The notes beneath the pieces were generated by a model. It did not search any database. It had not been told where the DNA came from and saw only the letters and a program-made list of their open reading frames with translations. This document shows, piece by piece, positions 26,679 through 36,285 of a DNA stretch of 64,000 nucleotides. The DNA is from Bin87 sp965207585 (GTDB lineage Bacteria > Chloroflexota > Dehalococcoidia > Lucifugimonadales > UBA3495), in the NCBI GenBank assembly GCA_965207585.1, contig CBDBMT010000003.1, positions 2,976,001-3,040,000 on the forward strand. Direction: 5' to 3'. A program made the translations under genes and the position numbers. Within the stretch, counting starts at the first letter, position 1. Each line of letters starts with the position of its first letter.

Positions 26679-26707
26679 TTGACAGTTCGGAGTGCGGATG
26701 CTACGAT
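26679..26707 (+). promoter_or_regulatory. Putative ATP synthase operon promoter
   Basis: -35 TTGACA (26679-26684), 17-base spacer and -10 TACGAT (26702-26707). The same boxes and spacing recur at 54357-54385, which strengthens both. Start codon at 26729 follows closely. Confidence 0.6.
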
Positions 26708-26728
26708 GCCTGCCGTTTGGAAACGGAA

Positions 26729-27007
26729 ATGCCGCCGTGGGTAACTACTACACTGCGGCTGACCGGCTTGGGTTGGTTCGTTGCTGTATGTATCGTATTG
26801 GGCATCCTTGGAGGGCTCTGGCTGGGAAATGTAACCGGTCAGGTGGCGCTCTTAGTGTTGGTTGGGACGGTTCTTGGCAGCGTGGTGGCCTTCTATGGGG
26901 TCTACCGGATGATCCTCCCTGCAGTCTACGGAAGCAATAATCCCAACCGCACCGCCAGCCGTTCCCAAGAACCGTGTTCTGACCGCGGAGGCAACGAACC
27001 GTCGTGA
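26729..27007 (+). CDS. atpI: AtpI/AtpZ-like small membrane protein
   Basis: About 92 residues from ATG 26729 (TTG 26717 is in frame). Two hydrophobic helices (about residues 12-34 and 38-62) separated by a short glycine-rich turn resemble the ATP synthase accessory proteins AtpI/AtpZ, which help c-ring assembly or Mg uptake. The hydrophilic tail has no clear motif. The gene heads the ATP synthase operon and its stop overlaps the GTG start of atpB by four bases. The call rests mainly on position and topology. Confidence 0.65.
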   Translation: MPPWVTTTLRLTGLGWFVAVCIVLGILGGLWLGNVTGQVALLVLVGTVLGSVVAFYGVYRMILPAVYGSNNPNRTASRSQEPCSDRGGNEPS

Positions 27008-27963
27008 CCACCAAACGAGTACTCCTGCTGCTCGGCATCGTGTCGGCAGTCCTTCTGATCGTGGGTTTCATCGTCGGCGCGGTCGGCTCCAGGATGTTCG
27101 GGCTTGAGAAGCCGTTCGTTTCCCAGCCCGGGATCCACCTGCGGCCCGATCCCGTGTTCCCCGCAGCCGTTCGCGAGAAAGAGGTCGGATACCGGGTCGA
27201 CGATACCAAGGAGAAAGGTAAGGGCCTGGGCCTGACGCAGTTCGCGGTGACCAACACCATGCTATCGGCTTGGCTGACTAGTATCATCATGCTGGTGTTT
27301 TTCATCGGCGGCGCGCGCAACCCGAAAGTCGTCCCCACCCGGTTGCAAGCCCTGGTGGAGATGCTGTTCGAGCTGGTGCTGAACTTCGCGTCCAGCATTT
27401 TAGGCCCGGAGATGGCGCGACGGGCGTTCCCGGTGGTCGCCACGATATTTTTCTTCGTCCTTTTCAACGCGTGGCTGGCGATCTTCCTCGTCCCGGTCTA
27501 CCAGGCCCTCGGCTACGGCGCGAACGTCGGGGGCGAATTCAAGCTGGCGACCCATCTGATACGCCCGGCGGGGACCGATCTGAACTTCCCGCTGGCCATC
27601 GCTTTGGTGTCATTCGTGTTCGTTGAATATTGGGGCTTCCGCGCTCACGGGTTCGGCTACCTCAAGAAGTTCTTCGCCTTTGGCGACTTGCTCCGCGGCC
27701 GTCCGTCGGGGCTGATCAACGTCTTCGTGGGCATCCTGGAACTGGTGTCGGAGCTGGTGCGCATCGTCTCGTTCACCTTCCGTCTGTTCGGGAACATGAC
27801 CGCGGGCGAGATCCTGGTGGTTATGATCACCTTCCTGGTTCCTTTCATCGCTACCCAGTTTGTCTTCGGATTGGAGCTGTTGGTGGGTCTGATCCAGTCG
27901 GTAATTTTCGCAGGGCTCACCCTGGTGTTCCTGTCGGTGGCCGTAAGTCACGAGGAGCACTGA
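27004..27963 (+). CDS. atpB: F-type ATP synthase subunit a
   Basis: 319 residues, GTG start overlapping the preceding gene (GTGA). Membrane subunit of the proton channel. An N-terminal hydrophobic helix and a ~60-residue extracytoplasmic segment precede the core helices. The conserved Arg helix is in the SELVRIVSFTFRLFGNMTAGEILV region, and the C-terminal helices end QSVIFAGLTLVFLSVAVSHEEH. It forms the stator channel with the c-ring. Confidence 0.93.
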   Translation: MTTKRVLLLLGIVSAVLLIVGFIVGAVGSRMFGLEKPFVSQPGIHLRPDPVFPAAVREKEVGYRVDDTKEKGKGLGLTQFAVTNTMLSAWLTSIIMLVFFIGGARNPKVVPTRLQALVEMLFELVLNFASSILGPEMARRAFPVVATIFFFVLFNAWLAIFLVPVYQALGYGANVGGEFKLATHLIRPAGTDLNFPLAIALVSFVFVEYWGFRAHGFGYLKKFFAFGDLLRGRPSGLINVFVGILELVSELVRIVSFTFRLFGNMTAGEILVVMITFLVPFIATQFVFGLELLVGLIQSVIFAGLTLVFLSVAVSHEEH

Positions 27964-28066
27964 TGGCTGGGCGCTTGTCCCCATCAAGGCACTGATGTCC
28001 CGTGGTTTGACGTCCCGGGGCTAGGCAAAATCACGCGACCAATTTCGGTTCGGAGGATTAACAACA

Positions 28067-28351
28067 ATGGCACTTGACCTTTCGATGTTCACCACTTTGC
28101 TGGCGGTGGGTTCCCAGGCGCTGACTGCGGAAGGCGCAAAGTTCCTGGCAGCCGGCCTCGCCATCGCTCTTGGCGTTGTCGGGCCTGGTGTCGGTATCGG
28201 AATCCTCGGCGCGGGCGCGATGAACGCCATCGGCCGCAACCCGGACGCCGCCGGTTCCATTACCACCAACATGATCCTCGCCATCGCGTTCGCTGAGGCC
28301 CTGGGCATTTACTCGCTCATCGTCGCAGTGATCCTGCTCTTCGTGGTGTAA
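28067..28351 (+). CDS. atpE: F-type ATP synthase subunit c
   Basis: 94-residue two-helix proteolipid. Helix 1 has the glycine-rich GVVGPGVGIGILGAGAM, the polar loop is GRNPDAA, and helix 2 has the ion-binding Glu at position 77 (AFAEALGIY). The Gln of sodium-type helix 1 motifs is absent, so proton coupling is more likely. There is a 103-base gap from atpB, and atpF follows after 4 bases. Confidence 0.95.
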   Translation: MALDLSMFTTLLAVGSQALTAEGAKFLAAGLAIALGVVGPGVGIGILGAGAMNAIGRNPDAAGSITTNMILAIAFAEALGIYSLIVAVILLFVV

Positions 28352-28355
28352 CAAC

Positions 28356-28859
28356 ATGGTTGAACTGGGACTGAACGTTCCGTCGCTGATCAGCTACCTG
28401 ATCAACTACGTCGTCCTGCTGGTCCTGCTGGGAGTGCTGGCCTACCGACCGCTGCTCAACGCTCTGGACAGTCGAGTTGAGAGCATCCGGGAAAGCCTGG
28501 CCGCAGCCGACCGGGCTCGAGAAGAAGCAGCCACGTCACGCTCCGCCATCGAGGAGGAGCTTAACGACGCACGGCGCGAAGGCCAGCGTCTTCTGGACCA
28601 GGCACGTGAGGCTGCCGAACGTTTCCGGGAAGAGGAAATGGGACGCGCTCGTCAGGCGGCAGAGGAATTTTCCGAGCGCGCTCGGGCCGACATCGCCCGG
28701 GAGCGGGATGCTGCCATCAACGAGGTCAGGGCGGCATTTGGAGATCTGGCGATTTCCGCCGCCGAACGAATCATCCGTCGCAGTGTGGACCGCCAGGCGC
28801 ATCAGGAGTTGATCGATCAAGTCCTGGCTGAGGGCGAACAAGCGCTGCGCCGCAACTGA
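28356..28859 (+). CDS. atpF: F-type ATP synthase subunit b
   Basis: 167 residues. One N-terminal transmembrane helix (LISYLINYVVLLVLLGVLAY) is followed by a long charged coiled coil with many Ala, Arg and Glu (residues ~40-145). It forms the peripheral stalk linking subunit a to delta and the alpha/beta head. Only one b gene is present, so a homodimer is expected. Confidence 0.93.
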   Translation: MVELGLNVPSLISYLINYVVLLVLLGVLAYRPLLNALDSRVESIRESLAAADRAREEAATSRSAIEEELNDARREGQRLLDQAREAAERFREEEMGRARQAAEEFSERARADIARERDAAINEVRAAFGDLAISAAERIIRRSVDRQAHQELIDQVLAEGEQALRRN

Positions 28860-28943
28860 CCTGCAAACCGTTCCAGACGTGAAACGAATGTGGCTGCCCG
28901 CAAAGCGGCCACGTCAGCATAACAACCAGGGAGACGAGAACCC

Positions 28944-29483
28944 GTGGCAAACCGCCTGTCCGGTCAGCGCTACGCCCAGGCCATCTTTGAGCTGGCCGAG
29001 CAGCACGAGCAACTGGAACCGTGGGACCAGGAACTCCGTCTGGCCGCCGACGTTCTCGGCGACGAGGAGTTCGGGTTGTTCCTCCGTCACGCTGAAGTGC
29101 CGCTGGAGCGCAAGATTGCTGCCATCGACGAAGTGCTGTCCGAGGCCCACCCCATGGTTCGGAACCTGGTGGCGCTTTTGGTCAGCCGGGGCGGTGTGGA
29201 CGCCATGCGGGATGTCCAGGAAGCTTATACCCACCTGCTGGATGAGCGTTTGGGGCGTCAACGGGTGGAAGTCACCGCTGCCGTGGAGCTGGAGCAGGCT
29301 GAACTGGACCGTATCACGGATCTGGTTGGACGCATGGTGGGCAAGGAGGTGGTAGTCACCGCCAGTGTGGATGAGTCGATCCTGGGCGGGCTGGTCATTC
29401 AGATTGGCGATCAATTGCTGGACGGCAGCGCAAGTTCCGCCCTGGAACGACTTCGCCAGACGGTCCGCGCGCAAGCGGCCTAA
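28944..29483 (+). CDS. atpH: F-type ATP synthase subunit delta
   Basis: 179 residues, GTG start after GGGAGA. Residues 1-20 (RLSGQRYAQAIFELAEQH) match the delta/OSCP N-terminus, and the C-terminal VDESILGGLVIQIGDQLLDGS is the family signature. It joins the b stalk to the top of the alpha/beta hexamer. Confidence 0.94.
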   Translation: MANRLSGQRYAQAIFELAEQHEQLEPWDQELRLAADVLGDEEFGLFLRHAEVPLERKIAAIDEVLSEAHPMVRNLVALLVSRGGVDAMRDVQEAYTHLLDERLGRQRVEVTAAVELEQAELDRITDLVGRMVGKEVVVTASVDESILGGLVIQIGDQLLDGSASSALERLRQTVRAQAA

Positions 29484-29510
29484 CCAACGCAACATTGAGG
29501 AGACTGGCCG

Positions 29511-31019
<1,509 letters not shown>

Positions 31020-31068
31020 GAGCCGCTGCACCTAGTTTATCCATTGCAGCAGCAGCCGGGGTCAGTAC

Positions 31069-31929
31069 ATGCCTAGCGTTAGAGACATCCGCCGACGCAT
31101 TCGGAGCGTCGAGAACACCGGCAAAGTTACCAACGCGATGTCTCTCATCGCGGCGTCGAAGATGCGCCGGGCCCAGTTGGCTGTAACCGACGGTCGCCCG
31201 TATGCCGAGAAAATTCACGAGGTGATCGCCACTCTGGCCGCGCAACCCACGGACGATGACACGGTCCACCCGCTGTTGGCGACTCGACCGGTTAACAACG
31301 TGGGTATGGTGGTGATAACCCCTGACCGCGGATTGGCCGGCGGCATGCACGCCAACATCAACCGCCAGGTCGCCCGCTTCATCCTGGGAAGCGACGCAAC
31401 GGTTCGGAGCATAGTCGTGGGCCGGAAGGGTCGCGACTTCCTGGTGCGCTACACCGATACCGTTCAGGCCGTTTTCACCGACCTGAGCGACCGGGTATCC
31501 CTGGCGGACACGACCGCGATTTCCCGGCTGGTTATCGATGGGTACACTGAAGGGGAGTTCGACGAGGTTCACTTGGCCTACATGCGCTTCGTGTCCACGG
31601 TCCAGCAGGAGCCGGTGATTGAACGAATACTCCCCGTCGAGCCGGCGGCGCTGGAATCGGCCCAACGGGTCGGCTATATCTACGAGCCGGACCCGGCCAC
31701 TGTCCTGAGCGCACTGCTCCCGCAGTTCGTCGAGATGCAGGTGTACCACGCGATCCTGGAAAGCATCGCCAGCGAACAGTCCGCCCGCATGGTCGCCATG
31801 CGCAACGCCACCGACAACGCCAATCAATTGGCTTCCGACCTGACGCTGGTTATGAACAAACTCCGCCAGGACAGCATCACCAACGAGTTGCTGGACCTCG
31901 TCGGTGGCCAGGTTGCTCTGGAGGGATAG
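31069..31929 (+). CDS. atpG: F-type ATP synthase subunit gamma
   Basis: 286 residues. Central rotor shaft. The N-terminal coiled helix DIRRRIRSVENTGKVTNAM and the C-terminal helix SEQSARMVAMRNATDNANQ are the classic gamma termini that insert into the head. TPDRGLAGGMHANINR is the central Rossmann-like region. No regulatory cysteine insert of the plant type. Confidence 0.95.
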   Translation: MPSVRDIRRRIRSVENTGKVTNAMSLIAASKMRRAQLAVTDGRPYAEKIHEVIATLAAQPTDDDTVHPLLATRPVNNVGMVVITPDRGLAGGMHANINRQVARFILGSDATVRSIVVGRKGRDFLVRYTDTVQAVFTDLSDRVSLADTTAISRLVIDGYTEGEFDEVHLAYMRFVSTVQQEPVIERILPVEPAALESAQRVGYIYEPDPATVLSALLPQFVEMQVYHAILESIASEQSARMVAMRNATDNANQLASDLTLVMNKLRQDSITNELLDLVGGQVALEG

Positions 31930-31990
31930 TCCGTGGTGCCCATGCGGAGATCCGTTCGTCTTCAGTTAGCTCATCCGGAGGATAGACAAG

Positions 31991-33385
31991 ATGCCCGGTA
32001 AAATTGCCCAAGTAATCGGTACGGTGGTGGACGTTGAATTCCCCGCCGATCAGCTCCCGAACCTGTTCGACGCTCTCGAGGTCGACAACTCTGGCGAGCG
32101 CCTGGTGCTGGAAGTTCAGCAGCACATCGGCAACCACTGGGCTCGCTGTTTGGCCCTGGGTTCCACGGATGGGTTGGCCCGCGGCAGCGAGGTGACCGAC
32201 ACTGGTAGCAAGGTGTCGGTTCCGGTCGGACCCGAAACCCTTGGACGACTTTTCGACGTCACGGGGACCCCGCTGGACAACCTGGGCGCAGTGGAAGCGG
32301 GACAGTTCTGGCCCATCCACCGCGATCCCCCCGCCTTTGACGACCAGAACCCCACGGTTGAGATTCTCGAAACCGGAATCAAGGTTTTCGATCTGATCAC
32401 GCCGTTCCCCAAGGGCGGCAAAGTCGGCGCCTACGGCGGGGCCGGTGTGGGCAAGACCGTCATCATCCAGGAACTCATCCGCAACATCGGCGCCGTTCAC
32501 AGTGGAGTGTCCGTATTCGCCGGCGTAGGCGAGCGCTCCCGTGAGGGCAACGACCTGTGGCATGAGATGGAAGACTCCGGGGTGCTCGGGAGCACTGTGC
32601 TGGTGTTCGGCCAGATGAACGAGACCCCGGGGGTCCGCGCCCGCATCGGGCTCACCGGGCTCACCATGGCGGAGTACTTCCGGGAAGAGCAGAATCAGGA
32701 CGTGCTGCTCTTCATCGACAACATTTACCGGTACATCCTGGCGGGTATGGAAGTGTCCGCGCTGCTGGGCCGGATGCCTTCCGCGGTCGGCTACCAGCCG
32801 ACCCTGAGCACGGAGATGGGAGCGCTCCAGGAGCGCATTACCTCCACCAAGAGCGGCAGCATCACCTCCTTCCAGGCTATTTACGTACCGGCCGACGACT
32901 ACACCGATCCCGGCATCGTGACCACCTTCGGTCACCTGGACGCTGTGGTTTCCCTTGAGCGCGCGCTGGCGGCGCAGGCCTTGTATCCGGCTGTGGACCC
33001 GTTGGCATCCTTCGCTCGAATTCTGGAGCCCCGAGTCGTCGGTGATGAGCATTATCGCGTGGCGCGCGGTGTGCAGCAGGTGCTCCAGCGTTACCGTGAC
33101 TTACAGGACATCATCGCCATTCTGGGCATCGAAGAGTTGTCCGACGACGATCGGCAAACAGTGTTCCGCGCCCGCAAGATCCAGCGGTTCCTGACTCAGC
33201 CGTTCTTCGTCGCCGAGACCTTCACCAACCAGCCGGGCAAGTACGTGGCCCTGCGCGACACCGTGCGCGGCTTCGCCGAAATTCTCGACGGCCAGCACGA
33301 CGACCTCCCCGAGCAGGCCTTCTACATGGTCGGGACCATCGAAGAGGCGGTGGAAAAGGCCGCTGAAATGCAGGCCACAACCTGA
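31991..33385 (+). CDS. atpD: F-type ATP synthase subunit beta
   Basis: 464 residues. Catalytic subunit with P-loop GGAGVGKTVIIQELI, the GERSREGNDLWHEM segment with the catalytic Glu, Walker B-like DVLLFIDNIYRY and the DELSEED-like ELSDDDRQTV lever. It hydrolyses or makes ATP at three sites. Confidence 0.97.
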   Translation: MPGKIAQVIGTVVDVEFPADQLPNLFDALEVDNSGERLVLEVQQHIGNHWARCLALGSTDGLARGSEVTDTGSKVSVPVGPETLGRLFDVTGTPLDNLGAVEAGQFWPIHRDPPAFDDQNPTVEILETGIKVFDLITPFPKGGKVGAYGGAGVGKTVIIQELIRNIGAVHSGVSVFAGVGERSREGNDLWHEMEDSGVLGSTVLVFGQMNETPGVRARIGLTGLTMAEYFREEQNQDVLLFIDNIYRYILAGMEVSALLGRMPSAVGYQPTLSTEMGALQERITSTKSGSITSFQAIYVPADDYTDPGIVTTFGHLDAVVSLERALAAQALYPAVDPLASFARILEPRVVGDEHYRVARGVQQVLQRYRDLQDIIAILGIEELSDDDRQTVFRARKIQRFLTQPFFVAETFTNQPGKYVALRDTVRGFAEILDGQHDDLPEQAFYMVGTIEEAVEKAAEMQATT

Positions 33386-33421
33386 TTTTTCCAGGCCACG
33401 GATTTATAGGAGCCCGCCCCG

Positions 33422-33862
33422 ATGCCGATGCAGTTGCAAATCATCACCGCTGAACGCGAAGTGTTCTCCGGGGAGGTGGACGCGCTGGTCGCACCGGGCG
33501 TTGCCGGTCAGTTGGGCATCCTGCCCAACCATGCCCCGTTGATGACCGTGTTGCAGTCGGGCGAGCTGCTGGTTCGCGCGGGTGGCGACGAGAGTTATCT
33601 GGCGTTGTCCGGCGGGTACCTGGAAGTGCTGGGCAACCAGGTCATCGTGCTCGCCGACGCCGCCGAAGACGTGGACGAGATCGACGAGGCGCGGGCACAA
33701 GAAGCGCTGGCGCGAGCCCAGGAACGTATCGCCAGCCGCGAATCGGACATCGAACTGGAGCAGGCCGTGGCTTCCCTGCGGCGGGCCCAAGTACGCGTAA
33801 CCGTCGCGCGCCGGCGTCGGTCCACGCCGCACCGCTCACTGGCGCGGCAAACCCAGCAGTAG
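33422..33862 (+). CDS. atpC: F-type ATP synthase subunit epsilon
   Basis: 146 residues. The N-terminal beta sandwich shows MQLQIITAEREVFSGEVDAL, GQLGILPNHAPLMTVL and GGYLEVLGNQVIVLADAAED. A two-helix C-terminal domain (residues ~88-132) may inhibit ATP hydrolysis. The arginine-rich tail is longer than usual. Last gene of the operon; its stop is 2 bases from the convergent rex stop. Confidence 0.93.
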   Translation: MPMQLQIITAEREVFSGEVDALVAPGVAGQLGILPNHAPLMTVLQSGELLVRAGGDESYLALSGGYLEVLGNQVIVLADAAEDVDEIDEARAQEALARAQERIASRESDIELEQAVASLRRAQVRVTVARRRRSTPHRSLARQTQQ

Positions 33863-33864
33863 GG

Positions 33865-34569
33865 TCAGGGTGTGGGCGAAGAGCCGTTGATAGACGGCCC
33901 GCTCTCGGTGAGGTAGTACGTCATCGACTGCAAAGCCAGCACCGGGTCGATGTTGCGGACCCGGACTCCGTCCGGCACTTGAGTGTTGATGGGCGCATAG
34001 TTCAGAATCGCCCGCACGCCGCATCCCACCAACTGGTCGATTACAGTTTGCGTGTGAGCGCTGGGAACGGCCACGATGGCAATGCTGATCTCCCGTTCGG
34101 CGACCGTTTCCGCCATCTCGGTCATGGGTTGGACCGACACTCCGCCAACCTCACGGCCCACGTTGCCGAGATTGTTGTCGAATGCTGCCACCAAGTGGAA
34201 TCCGTCGGGGTTGAAACCGGGGTAGTTCAGGATCGCGTTCCCCAGGCGGCCCACGCCGACTACGGCCACATTCCATTCGGAGTTCAGACCCAGGATCTGC
34301 TTGAGCTCTCGCAACAAGTCGCGGACCACGTATCCTCGCCCCTGCTTGCCGAATCTGCCAAAGTACGACAGGTCCTTCCGGATCTGGGCCGGCGTCACTT
34401 GCAGTTGCTCGCCCAACTGCTGCGAGTTGGTCACCGATGCACCGCTTTCCAGAAGTTGCGATAGGATGCGGACGTACTGAGGCAACCTGGAAATGACCAC
34501 CTCGGGCACTTCACCAGGGGGTGTGGTCGTCATGGGGCTGGTACCTGGTCCGCTGAAACGGGATGACAT
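33865..34569 (-). CDS. rex: Redox-sensing transcriptional repressor Rex
   Basis: 234 residues (a start at 34533 would remove 12). An N-terminal winged helix (SRLPQYVRILSQLLESGA, VTPAQIRKDLSYFGRFGKQGRGY) precedes an NAD(H)-binding Rossmann domain (VAVVGVGRLGNAI) and the C-terminal swap helix (LALQSMTYYLTES). Rex senses the NADH/NAD ratio and represses respiratory and fermentative genes. It converges tail to tail with atpC. No clear TTGTGAA-type Rex operator was found in its short upstream gap. Confidence 0.92.
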   Translation of the reverse strand: MSSRFSGPGTSPMTTTPPGEVPEVVISRLPQYVRILSQLLESGASVTNSQQLGEQLQVTPAQIRKDLSYFGRFGKQGRGYVVRDLLRELKQILGLNSEWNVAVVGVGRLGNAILNYPGFNPDGFHLVAAFDNNLGNVGREVGGVSVQPMTEMAETVAEREISIAIVAVPSAHTQTVIDQLVGCGVRAILNYAPINTQVPDGVRVRNIDPVLALQSMTYYLTESGPSINGSSPTP

Positions 34570-34723
34570 GCGCTCGTATCGCGACCTTTCTTGAATCCGT
34601 CAAATATTCTCATTAAAGTTACGTATGGCGGAAGCATTCGATAAATTGTTCCTATGCCATTCGGCGTTCAGTCATAATCTATCCCGACGCTTATCCATCG
34701 TCAATACCGGCACGATTCAATCC

Positions 34724-35023
34724 ATGCACGTAGCAGTAGCGCACATCAGTCTCCGGGTGCCTGAAAGTCGCAGCCTGAAGACCCGCCGCCAGGCCGCTCG
34801 AAGCTTGATCCAGCGAATACGCGGGCGGTTCAACGTCTCGGTAGCCCAGGATGCCGGAGCCGACGGCAACGCCTGGCAGAGCGTGACCCTCGCCGTTTCC
34901 TGCGTCGGCGCAGGCGCGGATCAAACCAGATCGCTGATCGACGACGTGGTGGATTTCGTGATTGAGGTTCGCCCCGATCTGGAAGTGCTCGATTACCACA
35001 TCGAGGTGATGAGCGGGTTTTAG
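34724..35023 (+). CDS. DUF503 (YlxP-like) protein
   Basis: 99 residues from ATG 34724. An earlier in-frame start at 34625 lies in non-conserved sequence. The domain begins MHVAVAHISLRVPESRSLK, contains LIQRIRGRFNVSVAQ and ends FVIEVRPDLEVLDYHIEV. YlxP proteins are small alpha/beta proteins often encoded with ribosome-assembly genes such as rbfA. The exact role is unknown. Confidence 0.8.
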   Translation: MHVAVAHISLRVPESRSLKTRRQAARSLIQRIRGRFNVSVAQDAGADGNAWQSVTLAVSCVGAGADQTRSLIDDVVDFVIEVRPDLEVLDYHIEVMSGF

Positions 35024-35027
35024 AGAC

Positions 35028-35070
35028 AAAAAAGCGCCCGGGTTTTCACTCGCGAGCGAAGACCCGGGCG
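35028..35070 (-). terminator. Rho-independent terminator of the SelW-like gene
   Basis: On the minus strand a 9-bp GC-rich stem CGCCCGGGT/ACCCGGGCG (35070-35035), extended inside by TTC/GAA, is followed by CTTTTTTG. It ends the SelW-like transcript 18 bases after its stop. It may also slow plus-strand transcription leaving the DUF503 gene. Confidence 0.85.
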
Positions 35071-35087
35071 GCGTCTGGCGATCGGCG

Positions 35088-35357
35088 TTACATCCGGTCG
35101 TTTATGGCGGCCATCAAGTCCTGCAAATCGGGGAACAGGTGGGCATCCGGGGTGTGCTTGTGTTCGCCGACCAACTCGCCGTCGATCAGGATGTCGAACT
35201 TGCCGTGTTCTCCGGGGGTCAACTTGAAGGTCGAAATGTTGTCACCGGTGCGGGTCAAAGCTTCGCTGGCCATCCAGGCCGCGCGTCCGGCGTGCCCTCA
35301 ATCCCAGCAATAAACGATTTCGATTTCCATCCGCTTGACATCGGGCCTCTGTGCCAT
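35088..35357 (-). CDS. SelW/Rdx-family selenoprotein with in-frame UGA (CxxU)
   Basis: 89 residues read from ATG 35357-35355 through an in-frame TGA (35300-35298) to the stop at 35088. GGGAGGG lies five bases before the ATG. The N-terminus reads MEIEIVYCWD-U-GHAGRAAW, placing Sec at residue 20 in the Rdx CxxU redox motif (C17). Downstream segments are STFKLTPGEHGKFDILIDGE and LFPDLQDLMAAINDRM, as in SelW-like thioredoxin-fold proteins. A hairpin (35283-35264) sits where a bacterial SECIS should be. Without recoding, only a fragment from ATG 35273 would be made, lacking the active site. Rdx proteins are thiol-redox proteins; the partner is unknown. UGA is a normal stop in neighbouring genes, so reading it as Trp is unlikely. 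Confidence 0.85.
35264..35283 (-). promoter_or_regulatory. Candidate bacterial SECIS element in the SelW-like gene
   Basis: Hairpin CGCGGCC-TGGAT-GGCC(A)GCG: 7 paired bases per arm with one bulged A and a 5-base apical loop. The loop starts 22 bases after the UGA and has G as second base, fitting the published bacterial SECIS pattern (short apical loop with G in its first two bases, about 16-37 bases after UGA). Confidence 0.65.
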
Positions 35358-35459
35358 GGTTTCCCTCCCACAGGTTGGCTTCCAGGGTGAGCCATTTGGC
35401 CGGATGATAGGTCAATCGCGTCGGCGGCGCAATGCCGGGTCGAAGGTTCGGGCGAACCG

Positions 35460-36260
35460 TCACTCTCGGCTGATCATGGCGGGAGGTTTGCCGGCAAGCG
35501 CGACATCATCCATCCAACCGCACAGACCTTCCCAAAACTCCGGGTAATCGCCCACGTTCATGTGGCCGGCCGTATCGACCGTGACCAACTGTTTCGGTTC
35601 CCTCGCCGCCTCGAACAGCTTGCGCCCCTGCGATAGCGGCACAATCTCGTCGTCAACACCGTGCAGTATCAGCAACGGACAGTTGATGCGGTCAACCAGA
35701 GTCACCGAGTTGTAGCGACTGCCGACCAGCCGCCCCGACCAGGTCAGGGCGGGATAGAACAGCTTGCCCATATCGCGCAGGGAGGCGAAGGGCGCGACCA
35801 AAGCCATGGCCAGCGGAGACCAGGATTCGGCGGCCAGTCTTATTGACACGGCCGCGCCCATGGATATTCCCATGAACAGAGTGTGGGTCTGGTCCGCTCC
35901 GTAGGTGCGTTGCAGGTGGGTCAGCGCGGCGCGAGCGTCGGCGGCCGTGTTGCGCACCGTCGCCTTGCCCCGGCTGTTGCCGAACCCGCCGTAATCAAAC
36001 CCGAAGATGTTCGCGCCGGTGTGTTTTCGGACCGCCGCGAACTCGCCGACGCGAAGGCTCAGATTGCCGCCCGCGCCGCCGAACCACATCCAGGTCAGGT
36101 CCGGTCGACGGTCGCCGGCGATATACCAGCACTGCAACCGGTGGCCGCGCTCTGACTCACACCAGGTTACTTCGAACTCCATGCCGAGGTCGGTCGGGAG
36201 AGCATCACATACCGGTTGGGGCTGGAAGAGCAATCGACGCTCCAAGATCTCCAAAAACAT
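35460..36260 (-). CDS. Alpha/beta hydrolase (S33-like)
   Basis: 266 residues. Serine hydrolase fold: oxyanion region WFGGAGGN, nucleophile elbow FMGISMGAA (Ser), acid loop LILHGVDDEIVP and catalytic His in DTAGHMNV. No clear signal peptide; residues 1-20 are a hydrophobic-basic helix that could associate with the membrane. Relatives are often annotated as BAAT or ABHD-like esterases. It sits upstream of the SelW-like gene on the same strand, separated by 102 bases. Confidence 0.85.
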   Translation of the reverse strand: MFLEILERRLLFQPQPVCDALPTDLGMEFEVTWCESERGHRLQCWYIAGDRRPDLTWMWFGGAGGNLSLRVGEFAAVRKHTGANIFGFDYGGFGNSRGKATVRNTAADARAALTHLQRTYGADQTHTLFMGISMGAAVSIRLAAESWSPLAMALVAPFASLRDMGKLFYPALTWSGRLVGSRYNSVTLVDRINCPLLILHGVDDEIVPLSQGRKLFEAAREPKQLVTVDTAGHMNVGDYPEFWEGLCGWMDDVALAGKPPAMISRE

Positions 36261-36285
36261 GATGCGACATCACTGATTGGCTCGA

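Noticed and set aside
34570..34723. Rex operator near rex
   Set aside because: The gap contains TCAAATATTCTCA-like AT-rich sequence but no TTGTGAA/TTCACAA inverted pair.
35298..35300. UGA read as tryptophan or as a simple nonsense mutation
   Set aside because: UGA is a normal stop in many neighbouring genes, and both UGAs fall exactly on Sec positions with hairpins behind them; a decayed gene would not keep ribosome site, frame and terminator.
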